This document shows positions 24,533-32,537 of a stretch of 40,414 nucleotides of DNA, in pieces (the stretch's first letter is position 1; each line of letters opens with the position of its first letter). The notes below the pieces were generated by a model. The model was not told the DNA's origin. It searched no databases and saw only the letters and a list, made by a program, of their open reading frames with translations. A program made the translations under genes and the position numbers. The stretch comes from Desulfosporosinus sp. (lineage in GTDB: Bacteria > Bacillota > Desulfitobacteriia > Desulfitobacteriales > Desulfitobacteriaceae), in contig DOPM01000006.1 of the NCBI GenBank assembly GCA_003513495.1, forward strand, positions 1-40,414, read 5' to 3'.

Positions 24533-24584
24533 TCCATGTGCCTTTTGTATTAAGGCTAAACTCTTTTGTGGAAAAGGGCACATG
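24533..24584 (+). other. Leader hairpin between the glmS promoter and ribozyme
   Basis: CCATGTGCCTTTT pairs with AAAAGGGCACATGG (13 bp, one bulged C) around a loop of about 25 nt. It would be near the 5' end of the glmS transcript. Function unknown; it may protect the 5' end or act as an attenuator. Confidence 0.4.
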
Positions 24585-24675
24585 GACCCCTAGAAAGAGG
24601 TGATGCTATAGGTTTATAAATATGTAAAGAGATTGTTTGGATGGGCATTTGAATCAGTTTAGGCAATAATATAAA

Positions 24676-24818
24676 GCGCCAGGACCTTAGGAGTTCTAAT
24701 TGATAAGGTCGACGAGGAAGAGGGTTATCGAAGAATTCGGCGGATCCCTCTCGGTGGCTTGTCACCGTAAAGCTTACTTAAAACCGAGGAGTAATTTTCG
24801 GGACAAAGGTAAAGCTGA
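24676..24818 (+). ncRNA. glmS ribozyme/riboswitch
   Basis: A self-cleaving RNA activated by glucosamine-6-phosphate. The conserved core is visible: the cleavage site before G24676 in AAAGCGCCAG, GTCGACGAGG, then GGTTATCGAA, ATTCGGCGGATCCCTC and the 3' pairing around ACCGAGGAGTAA and GGGACAAAGG. These match the Bacillus subtilis glmS ribozyme as I remember it, in the same order and spacing. It lies upstream of glmS. Cleavage leads to mRNA decay and lowers GlmS when the product is plentiful. The 3' limit is approximate. Confidence 0.93.
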
Positions 24819-24917
24819 CAAGACAAGGGGAAGGTGTGTTCAATTTGATCCCCCTTGCTTGTGTTGCCTTTAATCTGAATCAACAAGTCGTCCAAATTAG
24901 GACGGCTTTATTATTTT
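24818..24917 (+). terminator. Two hairpins between ribozyme and glmS, the second terminator-like
   Basis: Hairpin 1 (24818-24862): ACAAGACAAGGGG pairs with CCCCTTGCTTGT with one bulged A. Hairpin 2 (24885-24908): AAGTCGTCC pairs with GGACGGCTT (one G-T), loop of 6, followed by TATTATTTT. The second has the form of a Rho-independent terminator inside the glmS leader. Confidence 0.65.
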
Positions 24918-24993
24918 CCGAAAATTATGTAGTTCGCACATACACTAAGATTGAAATTAGGTACAAAAGTTTAAGTTGAGAGGAGATACACAT

Positions 24994-26817
24994 ATGTGTG
25001 GTATTGTTGGGTATATTGGAAAACGGGTAGCTATCCCTATTTTGGTTGATGGTTTAAAGAAATTAGAGTACAGAGGTTACGATTCCGCAGGTGTGGCCGT
25101 CTTAGACTGTGAGAAAATCGTAGTGTCTAAAAGTGTTGGTAAGTTAGTTGCCTTGGAAGAAGAACTCGGTCAGAGTTATTCTCAGTCTTGCATCGGGATT
25201 GGACACACCCGTTGGGCGACACATGGCAGACCTTCTCAGGTGAATGCTCACCCTCATTGCGATTGTAAGCAGGACTTTGTAGTCGTGCATAATGGAATCA
25301 TTGAAAATTACTTGGAATTAAAGGATATGCTTATTGAAAAAGGGCATAAGTTTGCCTCTGAAACTGATACAGAGGTTTTAGCACACTTACTCGAAGCCTA
25401 CTATGAAGGAGACCTTGAGGGAGCTGTCCGGAACGTTCTGAAGACGATTCGAGGTTCTTATGCAATGGTCGTTTTAAGACGTCAGGACCCCAATAAGCTG
25501 GTGGCAGCTCGTAAAGACAGCCCTATGGTGGTCGGTCTTGGAGATGGAGAGTTTTTTGTAGCTAGCGATATCACTGCGATTTTGAACTATACCCGTAAAG
25601 TCTATATTTTGGATGATGGCGAAATGGTTGTTATTACTGAAGATGGAGTGAAGGTCTTTGACTTTGAAGGCAATCCCCGTGCCAAAGAAGTCTACGATGT
25701 GAAGTGGGATGCGGTGGCAGCGGAGAAGGGTGGATATGAGCATTTCATGCTCAAAGAAATCCATGAACAACCTAAAGCCTTGAAGGATACCATGTTAGGA
25801 CGCTTGGAAGACGAGAAAGTAGTCCTTCAAGAGGTAGATTTAACCCTTGAAGAACTAGCTCAGATTAATAAAGTATATATTGTTGCTTGCGGTACAGCTT
25901 GGCATGCCGGATTGGTAGGCAAGACCTTGATTGAACGATGGGCACATCTGCCCGTTGAAGTAGATATTGCCTCTGAGTTTCGCTATCGCTCTCCTCTTGT
26001 AGATGATCATACCTTAGTTGTGGTCGTAAGCCAGTCCGGGGAAACAGCGGATACCTTAGCCGCTCTGCGCGAAGCAAAAAATCGAGGCGCGCGGGTGGTT
26101 GCCGTCACGAATGTGGTAGGAAGCACGGTATCGAGGGAAGCGCATGATGTGATCTTTACTTGGGCCGGCCCGGAGATTGCCGTAGCTTCGACGAAAGCTT
26201 ACACAACTCAGCTCGAGGGAATGGTTTTACTGGGACTCTATCTCTCTCAGGTTAAAGGGACATTGCCTAAAGAAAGAATTGCAGAGATTATTACTGCGTT
26301 GAGAAAGATTCCGGCTCAGGTCCAAGAGCTTTTAGACCAGTCGAGTCTCATTAAAGAGCTTGCAGAGTCCTTTGCTAAGGTAGAAAATACCTTCTTTATC
26401 GGCCGCTCCTTAGATTGGGCTGTTGCCATGGAAGGATCTCTAAAACTGAAGGAAATTTCCTATATCCACGCTGAAGCTTATGCGGCTGGCGAATTAAAAC
26501 ACGGTACCTTGGCCCTGATCACTGAGGCCACACCCGTCATAGCTTTAGCTACCCAACGGGATGTCTATGAAAAGACAATTTCCAATGTCAAAGAGGTCAA
26601 AGCCCGAGATGCTAAAGTGATCGGACTAACCTACAAAGGGAATACCAGCATGGCGAAGTCGGTAGATCATGTGATCTATATTCCAGAGACAATGGATGAG
26701 CTCTCACCAATTCTTACGGTTATACCCTTGCAACTTCTATCGTACTATGTATCAGTTGCTAGAGGGTGCGACGTCGATAAGCCAAGAAATTTGGCCAAGA
26801 GCGTCACAGTGGAGTAG
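24994..26817 (+). CDS. glmS: Glutamine-fructose-6-phosphate aminotransferase
   Basis: A 607-residue enzyme making glucosamine-6-phosphate, the first step of UDP-GlcNAc synthesis. The start is the ATG that gives MCGIVGYIG, so the catalytic Cys is exposed after Met removal; an upstream TTG in frame would add six residues and inactivate it. The glutaminase half (1-240) has GHTRWATHG and HNGIIENY. Two SIS isomerase domains follow, with CGTAWHAGLVGK, SQSGETADTLAAL, AVASTKAYTTQ and the end PRNLAKSVTVE. GAGAGGAG precedes the ATG. Regulation by the upstream ribozyme is expected. Confidence 0.97.
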   Translation: MCGIVGYIGKRVAIPILVDGLKKLEYRGYDSAGVAVLDCEKIVVSKSVGKLVALEEELGQSYSQSCIGIGHTRWATHGRPSQVNAHPHCDCKQDFVVVHNGIIENYLELKDMLIEKGHKFASETDTEVLAHLLEAYYEGDLEGAVRNVLKTIRGSYAMVVLRRQDPNKLVAARKDSPMVVGLGDGEFFVASDITAILNYTRKVYILDDGEMVVITEDGVKVFDFEGNPRAKEVYDVKWDAVAAEKGGYEHFMLKEIHEQPKALKDTMLGRLEDEKVVLQEVDLTLEELAQINKVYIVACGTAWHAGLVGKTLIERWAHLPVEVDIASEFRYRSPLVDDHTLVVVVSQSGETADTLAALREAKNRGARVVAVTNVVGSTVSREAHDVIFTWAGPEIAVASTKAYTTQLEGMVLLGLYLSQVKGTLPKERIAEIITALRKIPAQVQELLDQSSLIKELAESFAKVENTFFIGRSLDWAVAMEGSLKLKEISYIHAEAYAAGELKHGTLALITEATPVIALATQRDVYEKTISNVKEVKARDAKVIGLTYKGNTSMAKSVDHVIYIPETMDELSPILTVIPLQLLSYYVSVARGCDVDKPRNLAKSVTVE

Positions 26818-26844
26818 GACTTGAAAAGTTATTTTTTGAATTAT

Positions 26845-26872
26845 GGTGAGGGTGAAACACTCTCACCTTTTT
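26845..26872 (+). terminator. Rho-independent terminator after glmS
   Basis: GGTGAGGGTG and CACTCTCACC pair (one G-T) around a 3-nt loop, followed by five T. It lies 27 bp after the glmS stop. Confidence 0.85.
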
Positions 26873-26928
26873 AAATTTGAAAGCCATCTCATCGATTAGT
26901 CTTGAGAAGGACCTGTCACCTAGCCTAG

Positions 26929-27438
26929 TTACTTAATTCGATCTTTTAGCCCTGAGAATGAATCCTGAATCATAGTTTCGTTAGCTCCTAACTCATTTAT
27001 ATGATGCAGGTACTTAAAAAAATATAGCAATAAAACGTGGGAAAAAATAGCGAACATAAAGGTCTCAGCGATACTCCAACCATGAAGGAATACCTGATTA
27101 AGTGTGTGGGCTGTATAGCTCATAGCCGTAGCCCATATAGCAAAAAACAATACAAACCATATCTGATATTTAGAAAAACGCCATAGCAAATAGCCAAAAA
27201 TTACTGTCACGGCGAACCAACTTAATGTAAAGAAAACAGGTATATTATAAATCATTACTATGTCACCCTTAAAGGACCATCGCTTGAATATATTTACTGC
27301 AAATATTTGCACTATCCAAGTATAGATGAAACCTCCTAGAAAGGCGAAAGGCATAAGTCTTTTGATATAGTTTATGGGGACTAAGAACAAAACAAGGGAC
27401 CAGTACGCGACAGCCTGTGTAACCCAATAGAGTTCCAT
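26929..27438 (-). CDS. Small integral membrane protein (CBO0543-like)
   Basis: A 169-residue protein with about five hydrophobic helices and many Trp, Tyr and Phe residues. It resembles, from memory, the CBO0543 family of uncharacterised clostridial membrane proteins. The ATG at 27438 is chosen because GGAGG lies 8 nt before it; a GTG at 27447 overlaps that ribosome binding site and is unlikely. It stands alone, convergent with glmS. No catalytic motif is visible and no function is proposed. Confidence 0.65.
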   Translation of the reverse strand: MELYWVTQAVAYWSLVLFLVPINYIKRLMPFAFLGGFIYTWIVQIFAVNIFKRWSFKGDIVMIYNIPVFFTLSWFAVTVIFGYLLWRFSKYQIWFVLFFAIWATAMSYTAHTLNQVFLHGWSIAETFMFAIFSHVLLLYFFKYLHHINELGANETMIQDSFSGLKDRIK

Positions 27439-27522
27439 ATCGAACACCTCCTGCTATATTATGAGATATTTACTGACTTTCTATGAGAAAAAAGAATCTT
27501 ATTAAGAAAATAGGATAATTTT

Positions 27523-27595
27523 ATAAACAAAGGCATTTCAATACTCAAATGGGATTATCATGCCCACTGCTAGTACTAAAATGCCTTTTGTTTAT
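27523..27595 (-). terminator. Long-looped hairpin after the binding-protein gene
   Basis: ATAAACAAAGGCATTT pairs with AAATGCCTTTTGTTTAT (one bulge, 16 bp) around a loop of about 40 nt. On the minus strand the stem ends in a T-rich arm. It lies about 30 bp after the gene ending at 27626 and probably terminates it. Confidence 0.55.
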
Positions 27596-27625
27596 ATTTG
27601 TTTGCCCCTAGCACATATCGGTAAT

Positions 27626-28447
27626 TTAGTAAGGTATCAGCCCACAATCCTCCAGGATCTGCTGACCCTTCTTGCTTAAAATTAGATCTAGGAAATTCTT
27701 TGCTAAGTCGGGGTTTTCAGTATTTTTTGGAATAGAGATGGCAAATTCAATGGGTGCACCGGGGACAGTAATCATCTCACCGGAATTTTTGCCCTGCAAA
27801 CTTACTGTGGCCTGCTTGTAATACTCTGCGTAAGAGGGGTTCGATAGATTAATCTTTTCTGGTAGAGTCAGATATTTCAGACCGAACTGATTAACCACAC
27901 AGAGATATTCGAAGGCATAGCCTAGTTTACCTACCAGCACATCTGAGGCTAAGTCGTAAGATTTAGGATAAATCAAATCCTCTCTGCACTTCTGGTCTAG
28001 TTGAGCAAAGAGACCGGATTGTTCGTAGTATTGTTCCGCTAACTGCCAGACCATTAGAGTACGATAGCCACATGGATCTAAATTTTGGTTAGACCTGCCA
28101 AAGGTGACGTCTTCGCGAAGCAGAATATCAAACCAGTTCTTGACGTTGATTTCTCCGCTTCCTCTAGAAAACTCATTATAGGCCAATACAATTTGGTCGT
28201 TGGCAAAAATATAGTATTTGTCCACGTATTCGGGTCCTAGCAGCTCATCAAAGAGCATGGGGTCTGCCAGAGCTAGGATATCAACGACCTTGCCCTCACG
28301 CACCTGTCTAGCACAGGCCCGTGAACCATAGGATTCTAGCTGAATGTCTATCTCCGGACAAACTGCCTGTAGCAACTTGGCACATTCAACAACCGGTTTG
28401 CGCAATGCCCCGGCGTGTAATATTTTTAAGATTTGCTGATAACTCAA
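27626..28447 (-). CDS. Tungstate/molybdate-type solute-binding protein lacking a signal peptide
   Basis: A 273-residue protein resembling WtpA/ModA binding proteins: ILHAGALRKPVVE, ESYGSRACARQVREGK, DILALADPMLF, NDQIVLAYNEFS, then NWFDILLREDVTFGRSNQ, DPCGYRTLMVWQLAEQYY and the C-terminal APIEFAISIPKNTENPDLA. These segments hold the oxyanion-binding residues. Yet there is no signal peptide or lipobox: the only start that fits is TTG 28447, overlapping the PadR stop codon by 4 bp (TTGA), and upstream codons belong to PadR. The protein should therefore be cytoplasmic, possibly an oxyanion sensor working with PadR. No permease or ATPase genes are adjacent. An assembly or start error is the main alternative. 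Confidence 0.78.
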   Translation of the reverse strand: MSYQQILKILHAGALRKPVVECAKLLQAVCPEIDIQLESYGSRACARQVREGKVVDILALADPMLFDELLGPEYVDKYYIFANDQIVLAYNEFSRGSGEINVKNWFDILLREDVTFGRSNQNLDPCGYRTLMVWQLAEQYYEQSGLFAQLDQKCREDLIYPKSYDLASDVLVGKLGYAFEYLCVVNQFGLKYLTLPEKINLSNPSYAEYYKQATVSLQGKNSGEMITVPGAPIEFAISIPKNTENPDLAKNFLDLILSKKGQQILEDCGLIPY

Positions 28448-28830
28448 CTTCCTTTCACCTCCCGCTGGTATTGTTCTAGAAAAGCTTGCATTTTGGTTAC
28501 CTTGTCGGTGATTAATTGCACACAATAGTCCAAGGCCTGGTAACCTTCGGGGCTTAACTGGTAGGACCGTCGTGCGGGACCAGTATTTTGAGTTTCCCAC
28601 TGGGAAATGACCAACCCATCTTCTTCCATCTTGCGTAGGTTGCGGTAAATAGTGGCTGGGTCGGCTTCAATTTCCGAGAAGCCTGATTCGTTAATCTTTT
28701 GTATTAACTCGTACCCGTGTGCAGGCTTATGTGCTAGAAAGTAAAGTAGAGCGGGTACCAACATTTTATCGATACGCCCAGCAATATAAGCGAAGGCAGG
28801 ATTTTGCAGGTCTTCTTTCACTGTTTTCAC
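28444..28830 (-). CDS. PadR family transcriptional regulator
   Basis: A 128-residue winged-helix protein: LVPALLYFLAHKPAHGYELIQKI (helices 1-2), EADPATIYRNLRKMEEDGLV (recognition helix and wing) and RRSYQLSPEGYQAL, then a C-terminal dimerisation helix. It overlaps the downstream binding-protein gene by 4 bp, so the two are translated together. The regulator may respond to an oxyanion through that protein (inference). The start ATG at 28830 is the first in frame, with only a weak AGGTG-like site upstream. Confidence 0.88.
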   Translation of the reverse strand: MKTVKEDLQNPAFAYIAGRIDKMLVPALLYFLAHKPAHGYELIQKINESGFSEIEADPATIYRNLRKMEEDGLVISQWETQNTGPARRSYQLSPEGYQALDYCVQLITDKVTKMQAFLEQYQREVKGS

Positions 28831-28974
28831 CTCAAACTTTTTCTACATTGAACATTCTTCTTCTATCACATAAAACTACCTAATACACTGACTGGTACAG
28901 CTCTAGACGATTCTAGTATTTAATCATAAGATATTCTTTGAGAGTCTATTGAACAATAGCCTTTTGTTAGAGGA

Positions 28975-29943
28975 TTAGAGGAAATATTGTCCAATATAGC
29001 TAATAGCCAAAAATAGTATTAAACCAGTTAAAATAATCTTAATTATTCGATCAGGCAGGAACTTCTGGACTCGGGCACCTACATAAGTACCAAGCAAACC
29101 CCCAATACCAAAGAGTATGCCTAGCATCCAGTCCGGGGCTACTGAGGCACCTGCTGCAAGGTTGCTTGCGGCTAAAATATGGTAGTAGGCGACTCCAGCA
29201 ATGGAGGTAATAAAAGTACCTGCTAAAGCAGCGCCGGCTACAGTATAAATGGGCAGACCCAGCACCGCAACACAAAAGGGAGATATAATGGCTCCACCAC
29301 CAATGCCGTAGATACCACCAATTAAACCGACAACCAGAGAAAGGCATAAAATAGATATTCCGCTAAAGGAATAGGTCTCGCCCCAGAATTCATACTCGAT
29401 TTTTTTCCATGAAATAGTCTTAGTCTTAACCACTGCTTCTGTAGGAAGGCCGGAAGCTAATCGACCAGAATTTACTTCTTTCATCTTAGCTACTTGTTCG
29501 GCAAACTTGTTTTGCATGATCTTACTTTGCTCTTTTACCTTCTTATTCCAGCCCATCACTTCGGACAGAAGCCGGTAACCCAGATATAATAACACCACGC
29601 CTACGAAGAGCTTGAAGACTTTGGGGTCTGGCAAATAGAGAATACGTACCCAGGCACCTACGAATACACCAGGGAGGGTACCGATAACCACCGCCCAAGT
29701 CAATGGCCATGCCATGCGACCCTCTTTGATATAGCGATAAAGACCTCCAGGAATGGCTACAATATTGTAGATAAGATTGGTAGGACTCACTGCTGGACTG
29801 GTGTAGTGCAAAACACTCACTTGGAAGGGGAGTAGTAGAAATGCACCAGACACCCCTGCAGAAGCGGTTAATGACGATACCAGAAATGCCACTAAGGGTG
29901 GGATGAAGGGTAATACATCGACACCGGAAACTGGAAAATGCAT
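28975..29943 (-). CDS. TauE/SafE family anion exporter (TSUP)
   Basis: A 322-residue membrane protein of about eight helices in two halves, each with the family glycine motif (LTASAGVSGAFLLLPF near the N-terminus and LIGGIYGIGGGAIISPF in the second half). A cytoplasmic loop of about 60 residues, rich in Lys and Glu, separates the halves. TSUP proteins move sulfite, sulfoacetate or other organosulfur anions. AGGAGG precedes the ATG. It lies 145 bp downstream of PadR in genome order but upstream in transcription, so it may be read first in one unit with PadR and the binding protein. The substrate is not predictable. Confidence 0.85.
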   Translation of the reverse strand: MHFPVSGVDVLPFIPPLVAFLVSSLTASAGVSGAFLLLPFQVSVLHYTSPAVSPTNLIYNIVAIPGGLYRYIKEGRMAWPLTWAVVIGTLPGVFVGAWVRILYLPDPKVFKLFVGVVLLYLGYRLLSEVMGWNKKVKEQSKIMQNKFAEQVAKMKEVNSGRLASGLPTEAVVKTKTISWKKIEYEFWGETYSFSGISILCLSLVVGLIGGIYGIGGGAIISPFCVAVLGLPIYTVAGAALAGTFITSIAGVAYYHILAASNLAAGASVAPDWMLGILFGIGGLLGTYVGARVQKFLPDRIIKIILTGLILFLAISYIGQYFL

Positions 29944-30287
29944 AGTTTCTCCTCCTAAAATTAAATTTTCTCAAAAAGTTATTTTTTGAAAATATATGTA
30001 CAACTCACCTAGTGTCACTGTGCATGTAGGTTCAATGGATTGTATTCTATAAAGTTAATAATTATCCTGCTATATATTGGTATGCCAAGCTAATTTTTCT
30101 TCTAATCCTTTTAATATCACATATTGCTTTCAAAGGGGTTTTCCTGCTATTGTTAGATAGGGGTATGTCGTTTGGTACAGTGATGCATTCGAAAGGCTTC
30201 TGCCTACGATTATTCAGAGGGTGTAAGCAGGGATTTGTTTATGGTTTATTGAATATATGATTTATAAATAAATTATTTGGAGGATTT
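29944..30287. other. 344-bp divergent intergenic region
   Basis: AT-rich DNA between the TauE-type gene and the anchored protein gene. It must contain two outward promoters, but no pair of -35 and -10 boxes with good spacing is convincing. No RNA structure or repeat is recognised. Confidence 0.4.
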
Positions 30288-30956
30288 ATGAGAAGTAAAT
30301 TTCTAAAGATTGCAGGCGTTATGTTCTTATTGATAGCTGTGGCAGGATTTTGGGGATACGATAAATATTTTAAGCCTGACTTGGAAATCCAACATGAGCT
30401 TACTAGCCAGTTTGGAGAGGATTTTTTTACATCATTTGATGGTTTGAACGCTGAAAAGAATCCCGGTACAGTAGGTCAGCCAATCAATCAACCAAAAACA
30501 ACGGATGATACGAATGAGATGACTGAAACTCCAGATAATAAGCCAAAGCAAACTGAACCTGAACCAGGGACGATAGCTGCACCTGTTAAACAAACTACTA
30601 CTCCGAAAGAGTTTACTCTTGAAGAAATTAATAATAAGTATAAGTCTCAGTTTAGTTATCTACAGAGTGTAGCTTTGAGTCGTTTAGATACTTTGTATTC
30701 GGCGGCAGTTCAAGAGTACGCTCAACGCAAGAAAGAGGGTACAATAAACCGTTCAGCGTTGGCCCAAAAATATATTCAAGCAGGAAACATGCTTGAGGCT
30801 AACATGGATAGACAGTTCAGTAATACCTTGAATGCGATGCAGGCTGAGTTGATTGCAAATAATCTACCCACTGATCTTATAGATGCTATAGAGAGCGAAT
30901 ATGAAAATGCTAAGTCTGATAAGCGTTCACAGCTCTTGTCAAAACTCACCAAATAA
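30288..30956 (+). CDS. Membrane-anchored protein of unknown function
   Basis: A 222-residue protein. Residues 8-25 are a hydrophobic signal anchor (IAGVMFLLIAVAGFWGY). Residues about 55-110 are a disordered linker rich in Pro, Thr, Asn and Glu. The C-terminal 110 residues are helical (FTLEEINNKYKSQFSYLQSV, then long Ala/Gln/Glu-rich helices). I recognise no family. It would be outside the membrane, tethered by its N-terminus. GGAGG precedes the ATG. A long inverted repeat follows the gene. Confidence 0.7.
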   Translation: MRSKFLKIAGVMFLLIAVAGFWGYDKYFKPDLEIQHELTSQFGEDFFTSFDGLNAEKNPGTVGQPINQPKTTDDTNEMTETPDNKPKQTEPEPGTIAAPVKQTTTPKEFTLEEINNKYKSQFSYLQSVALSRLDTLYSAAVQEYAQRKKEGTINRSALAQKYIQAGNMLEANMDRQFSNTLNAMQAELIANNLPTDLIDAIESEYENAKSDKRSQLLSKLTK

Positions 30957-31010
30957 CAGCACCAGTGTAATTGATAAACATTGCTAAGGATATATAAGAG
31001 TGGATAATTA

Positions 31011-31062
31011 ATTACGGCCTAGCTTTTAAGGATAGAATGATCCTTAAAACCTAGGCCGTAAT
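31011..31062. repeat. 23-bp inverted repeat after the anchored protein gene
   Basis: The outer arms ATTACGGCCTAG and CTAGGCCGTAAT (12 bp), a C-C mismatch, then TTTTAAGGAT/ATCCTTAAAA (10 bp) and a 6-nt loop. No T-run follows. It may be a terminator shared by the convergent genes or a small mobile repeat. Confidence 0.6.
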
Positions 31063-31113
31063 AGTTGATCTAGTTCAATTCAGCTATAAATTTGCTATGA
31101 ATCCAGAAGGGAA

Positions 31114-31545
31114 CTAATCTCCAGGGGGGGATTCAGTAAATTTTAGTTTAGGTACCTCATGCCTTAAGGTCACTTCAAAATGTTTTATATCATTTATATG
31201 TTGTTGGTAGACGGAGAAATCTTCCAAATCAACCCAGTGCTTTTTAAATTCAACCTGCTCTTCCCCTAAAAGTATACGAGTAACCTCTATAGGTACCTCT
31301 ACGTCTATGTGCCCATGATTAGCGGGAGAAATGGTTTTCTTTTCTATTACAAGCTCTTCACACTTAACAGGCACCGTAAATGTTTTTTCCTGAGTGTAAG
31401 ATTCCTTATATATCGTTACCGCTCCTGTTCGTATCCACTTTTTTACGAGATCAAGTTGTTCCTCTTTAATTTGAAGGGACACATTTTCAATCGAGTCATT
31501 GGTTTGATTAGATGAACTTGTTTCAAATGATGAGTTCTCTTCCAT
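31114..31545 (-). CDS. YsnF/DUF2382 domain protein
   Basis: A 143-residue acidic protein. After a Ser/Asn/Glu-rich start, the domain (about 30-140) has the DUF2382 pattern: VSLQIKEEQLDLVKKWIRTG, VTIYKESYTQEKTFTVPVK.EELVIEK, and a final VTLRHEVPKL. Such proteins are linked to general stress and envelope stress in Gram-positives. It is a diverged partner of the gene at 31616, just upstream on the same strand. GGAGG lies 8 nt before the ATG at 31545; an in-frame GTG at 31560 overlaps this site. There is no signal peptide. Confidence 0.75.
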   Translation of the reverse strand: MEENSSFETSSSNQTNDSIENVSLQIKEEQLDLVKKWIRTGAVTIYKESYTQEKTFTVPVKCEELVIEKKTISPANHGHIDVEVPIEVTRILLGEEQVEFKKHWVDLEDFSVYQQHINDIKHFEVTLRHEVPKLKFTESPPGD

Positions 31546-31566
31546 ACCTTCGGCCTCCACTTATTC

Positions 31567-31610
31567 GAAAAACACCCCACCAATCATAAATACGATGGGT
31601 GAGGTGTTTG
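31567..31610 (-). terminator. Terminator between the two YsnF genes
   Basis: AAACACCTCACCC pairs with GGTGGGGTGTTT (one mismatch) around a loop of about 16 nt, followed by five T on the minus strand. It should end the transcript of the gene at 31616 before the second YsnF gene. Confidence 0.8.
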
Positions 31611-31615
31611 TTATG

Positions 31616-32095
31616 CTACTGTAATTGCTGATCCGTTACACTCTCGATTACATCGGGATTGCCATATTTATTTACCCGACCTTCTTCATGTCTAAGAGTT
31701 TCATCGATATGCTTAGTATCTTCAACAATGTTCTTGTGAGCTAGAATTTCTCCGGTTACAACGGTATATTTATCGACGATAACTTTCTCTTGACTGACAG
31801 GAATTCGTATGGCATCTTCGTCAGCTATTGGCGAGTCCGTCTGTTCGTTGTTCAAGGCTCTTCTTTCGATAACAACTTCTTCACGCATTACAGGAACGTC
31901 GACGCTCCTTTGTTCTTCAATGATTTCCTTGCTAAGTTCTACTTCACCAGTTTGCACTCTGTCTTTTTCAATATTGAGCTCCTCTTTGCGGAGAACTAGC
32001 TTTGCGTCATCGTTAGTCTGCGTAGGCTCTTCTCGAATCTCTTCTGGAGCCTCGTCCTCATTCCCATTTCCAAAAATATCACTTAAGATACCCAT
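31616..32095 (-). CDS. YsnF/DUF2382 domain protein
   Basis: A 159-residue protein with an N-terminal MGILSDIFGNGNEDEAPEE tail and the DUF2382 domain (about 30-150): LRKEELNIEKDRVQTGEVEL, VDVPVMREEVVIERR, IRIPVSQEKVIVDKYTVV and ETLRHEEGRV. It has the domain features expected for the family and is more canonical than the neighbour at 31114. A terminator separates the two, so they are probably not one transcript. Function is uncertain; a stress-response role comes from the family only. Confidence 0.8.
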   Translation of the reverse strand: MGILSDIFGNGNEDEAPEEIREEPTQTNDDAKLVLRKEELNIEKDRVQTGEVELSKEIIEEQRSVDVPVMREEVVIERRALNNEQTDSPIADEDAIRIPVSQEKVIVDKYTVVTGEILAHKNIVEDTKHIDETLRHEEGRVNKYGNPDVIESVTDQQLQ

Positions 32096-32243
32096 ATTAT
32101 ATAAATACCTCCTTAATTTTTATCCTTTGTAGCCCTTTTTATATTGCCCTTATACTGCTAATCTATGAAATGAAATTTTTCTGCAGATTTTTGCTACAAT
32201 AATGGAAATAATAAATTGGATTATATGAAAGGAAGGATATAAT

Positions 32244-32423
32244 ATGGGTATTAAAGAGGATGTGCTAAGCGCAATGAAAGATGCCGGAAAGCCTTTAAGT
32301 GCCGGAGAGGTTGAAAAATTGACAGGGCTAGACCGTAAAGAAGTTGATAAAGCATTTAAAGAGTTAAAAAAAGAAAATACCATTGTTTCCCCTGTAAGAT
32401 GCAAATGGGAACCTGCCAATTAA
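32244..32423 (+). CDS. 59-residue winged-helix protein
   Basis: A very short gene. The protein begins MGIKEDVLSAMKDAGKPLSA and continues GEVEKLTGLDRKEVDKAFKE, a compact helix-turn-helix, and ends VSPVRCKWEPAN. It looks like a single MarR- or ArsR-type wing with no effector domain. GGAAGG lies 7 nt before the ATG and a strong terminator follows, so it forms its own transcript. Basic residues in the second helix suggest DNA binding. Target unknown. Confidence 0.8.
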   Translation: MGIKEDVLSAMKDAGKPLSAGEVEKLTGLDRKEVDKAFKELKKENTIVSPVRCKWEPAN

Positions 32424-32439
32424 ACCAAAAATCGATACG

Positions 32440-32488
32440 ACTCCTGTTGTAGAAGCATTTGTAAATCTATAGCAGGAGTTAATTTTTT
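32440..32488 (+). terminator. Rho-independent terminator of the winged-helix gene
   Basis: ACTCCTGTTGTAG pairs with CTATAGCAGGAGT (13 bp, two G-T pairs) with a loop of about 14 nt, followed by AATTTTTT. It begins 17 bp after the stop codon. Confidence 0.8.
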
Positions 32489-32537
32489 AACGTTATGCAA
32501 TAAAGGCATCTAATTAAAGAATTTAGCGTAGAAGTGT

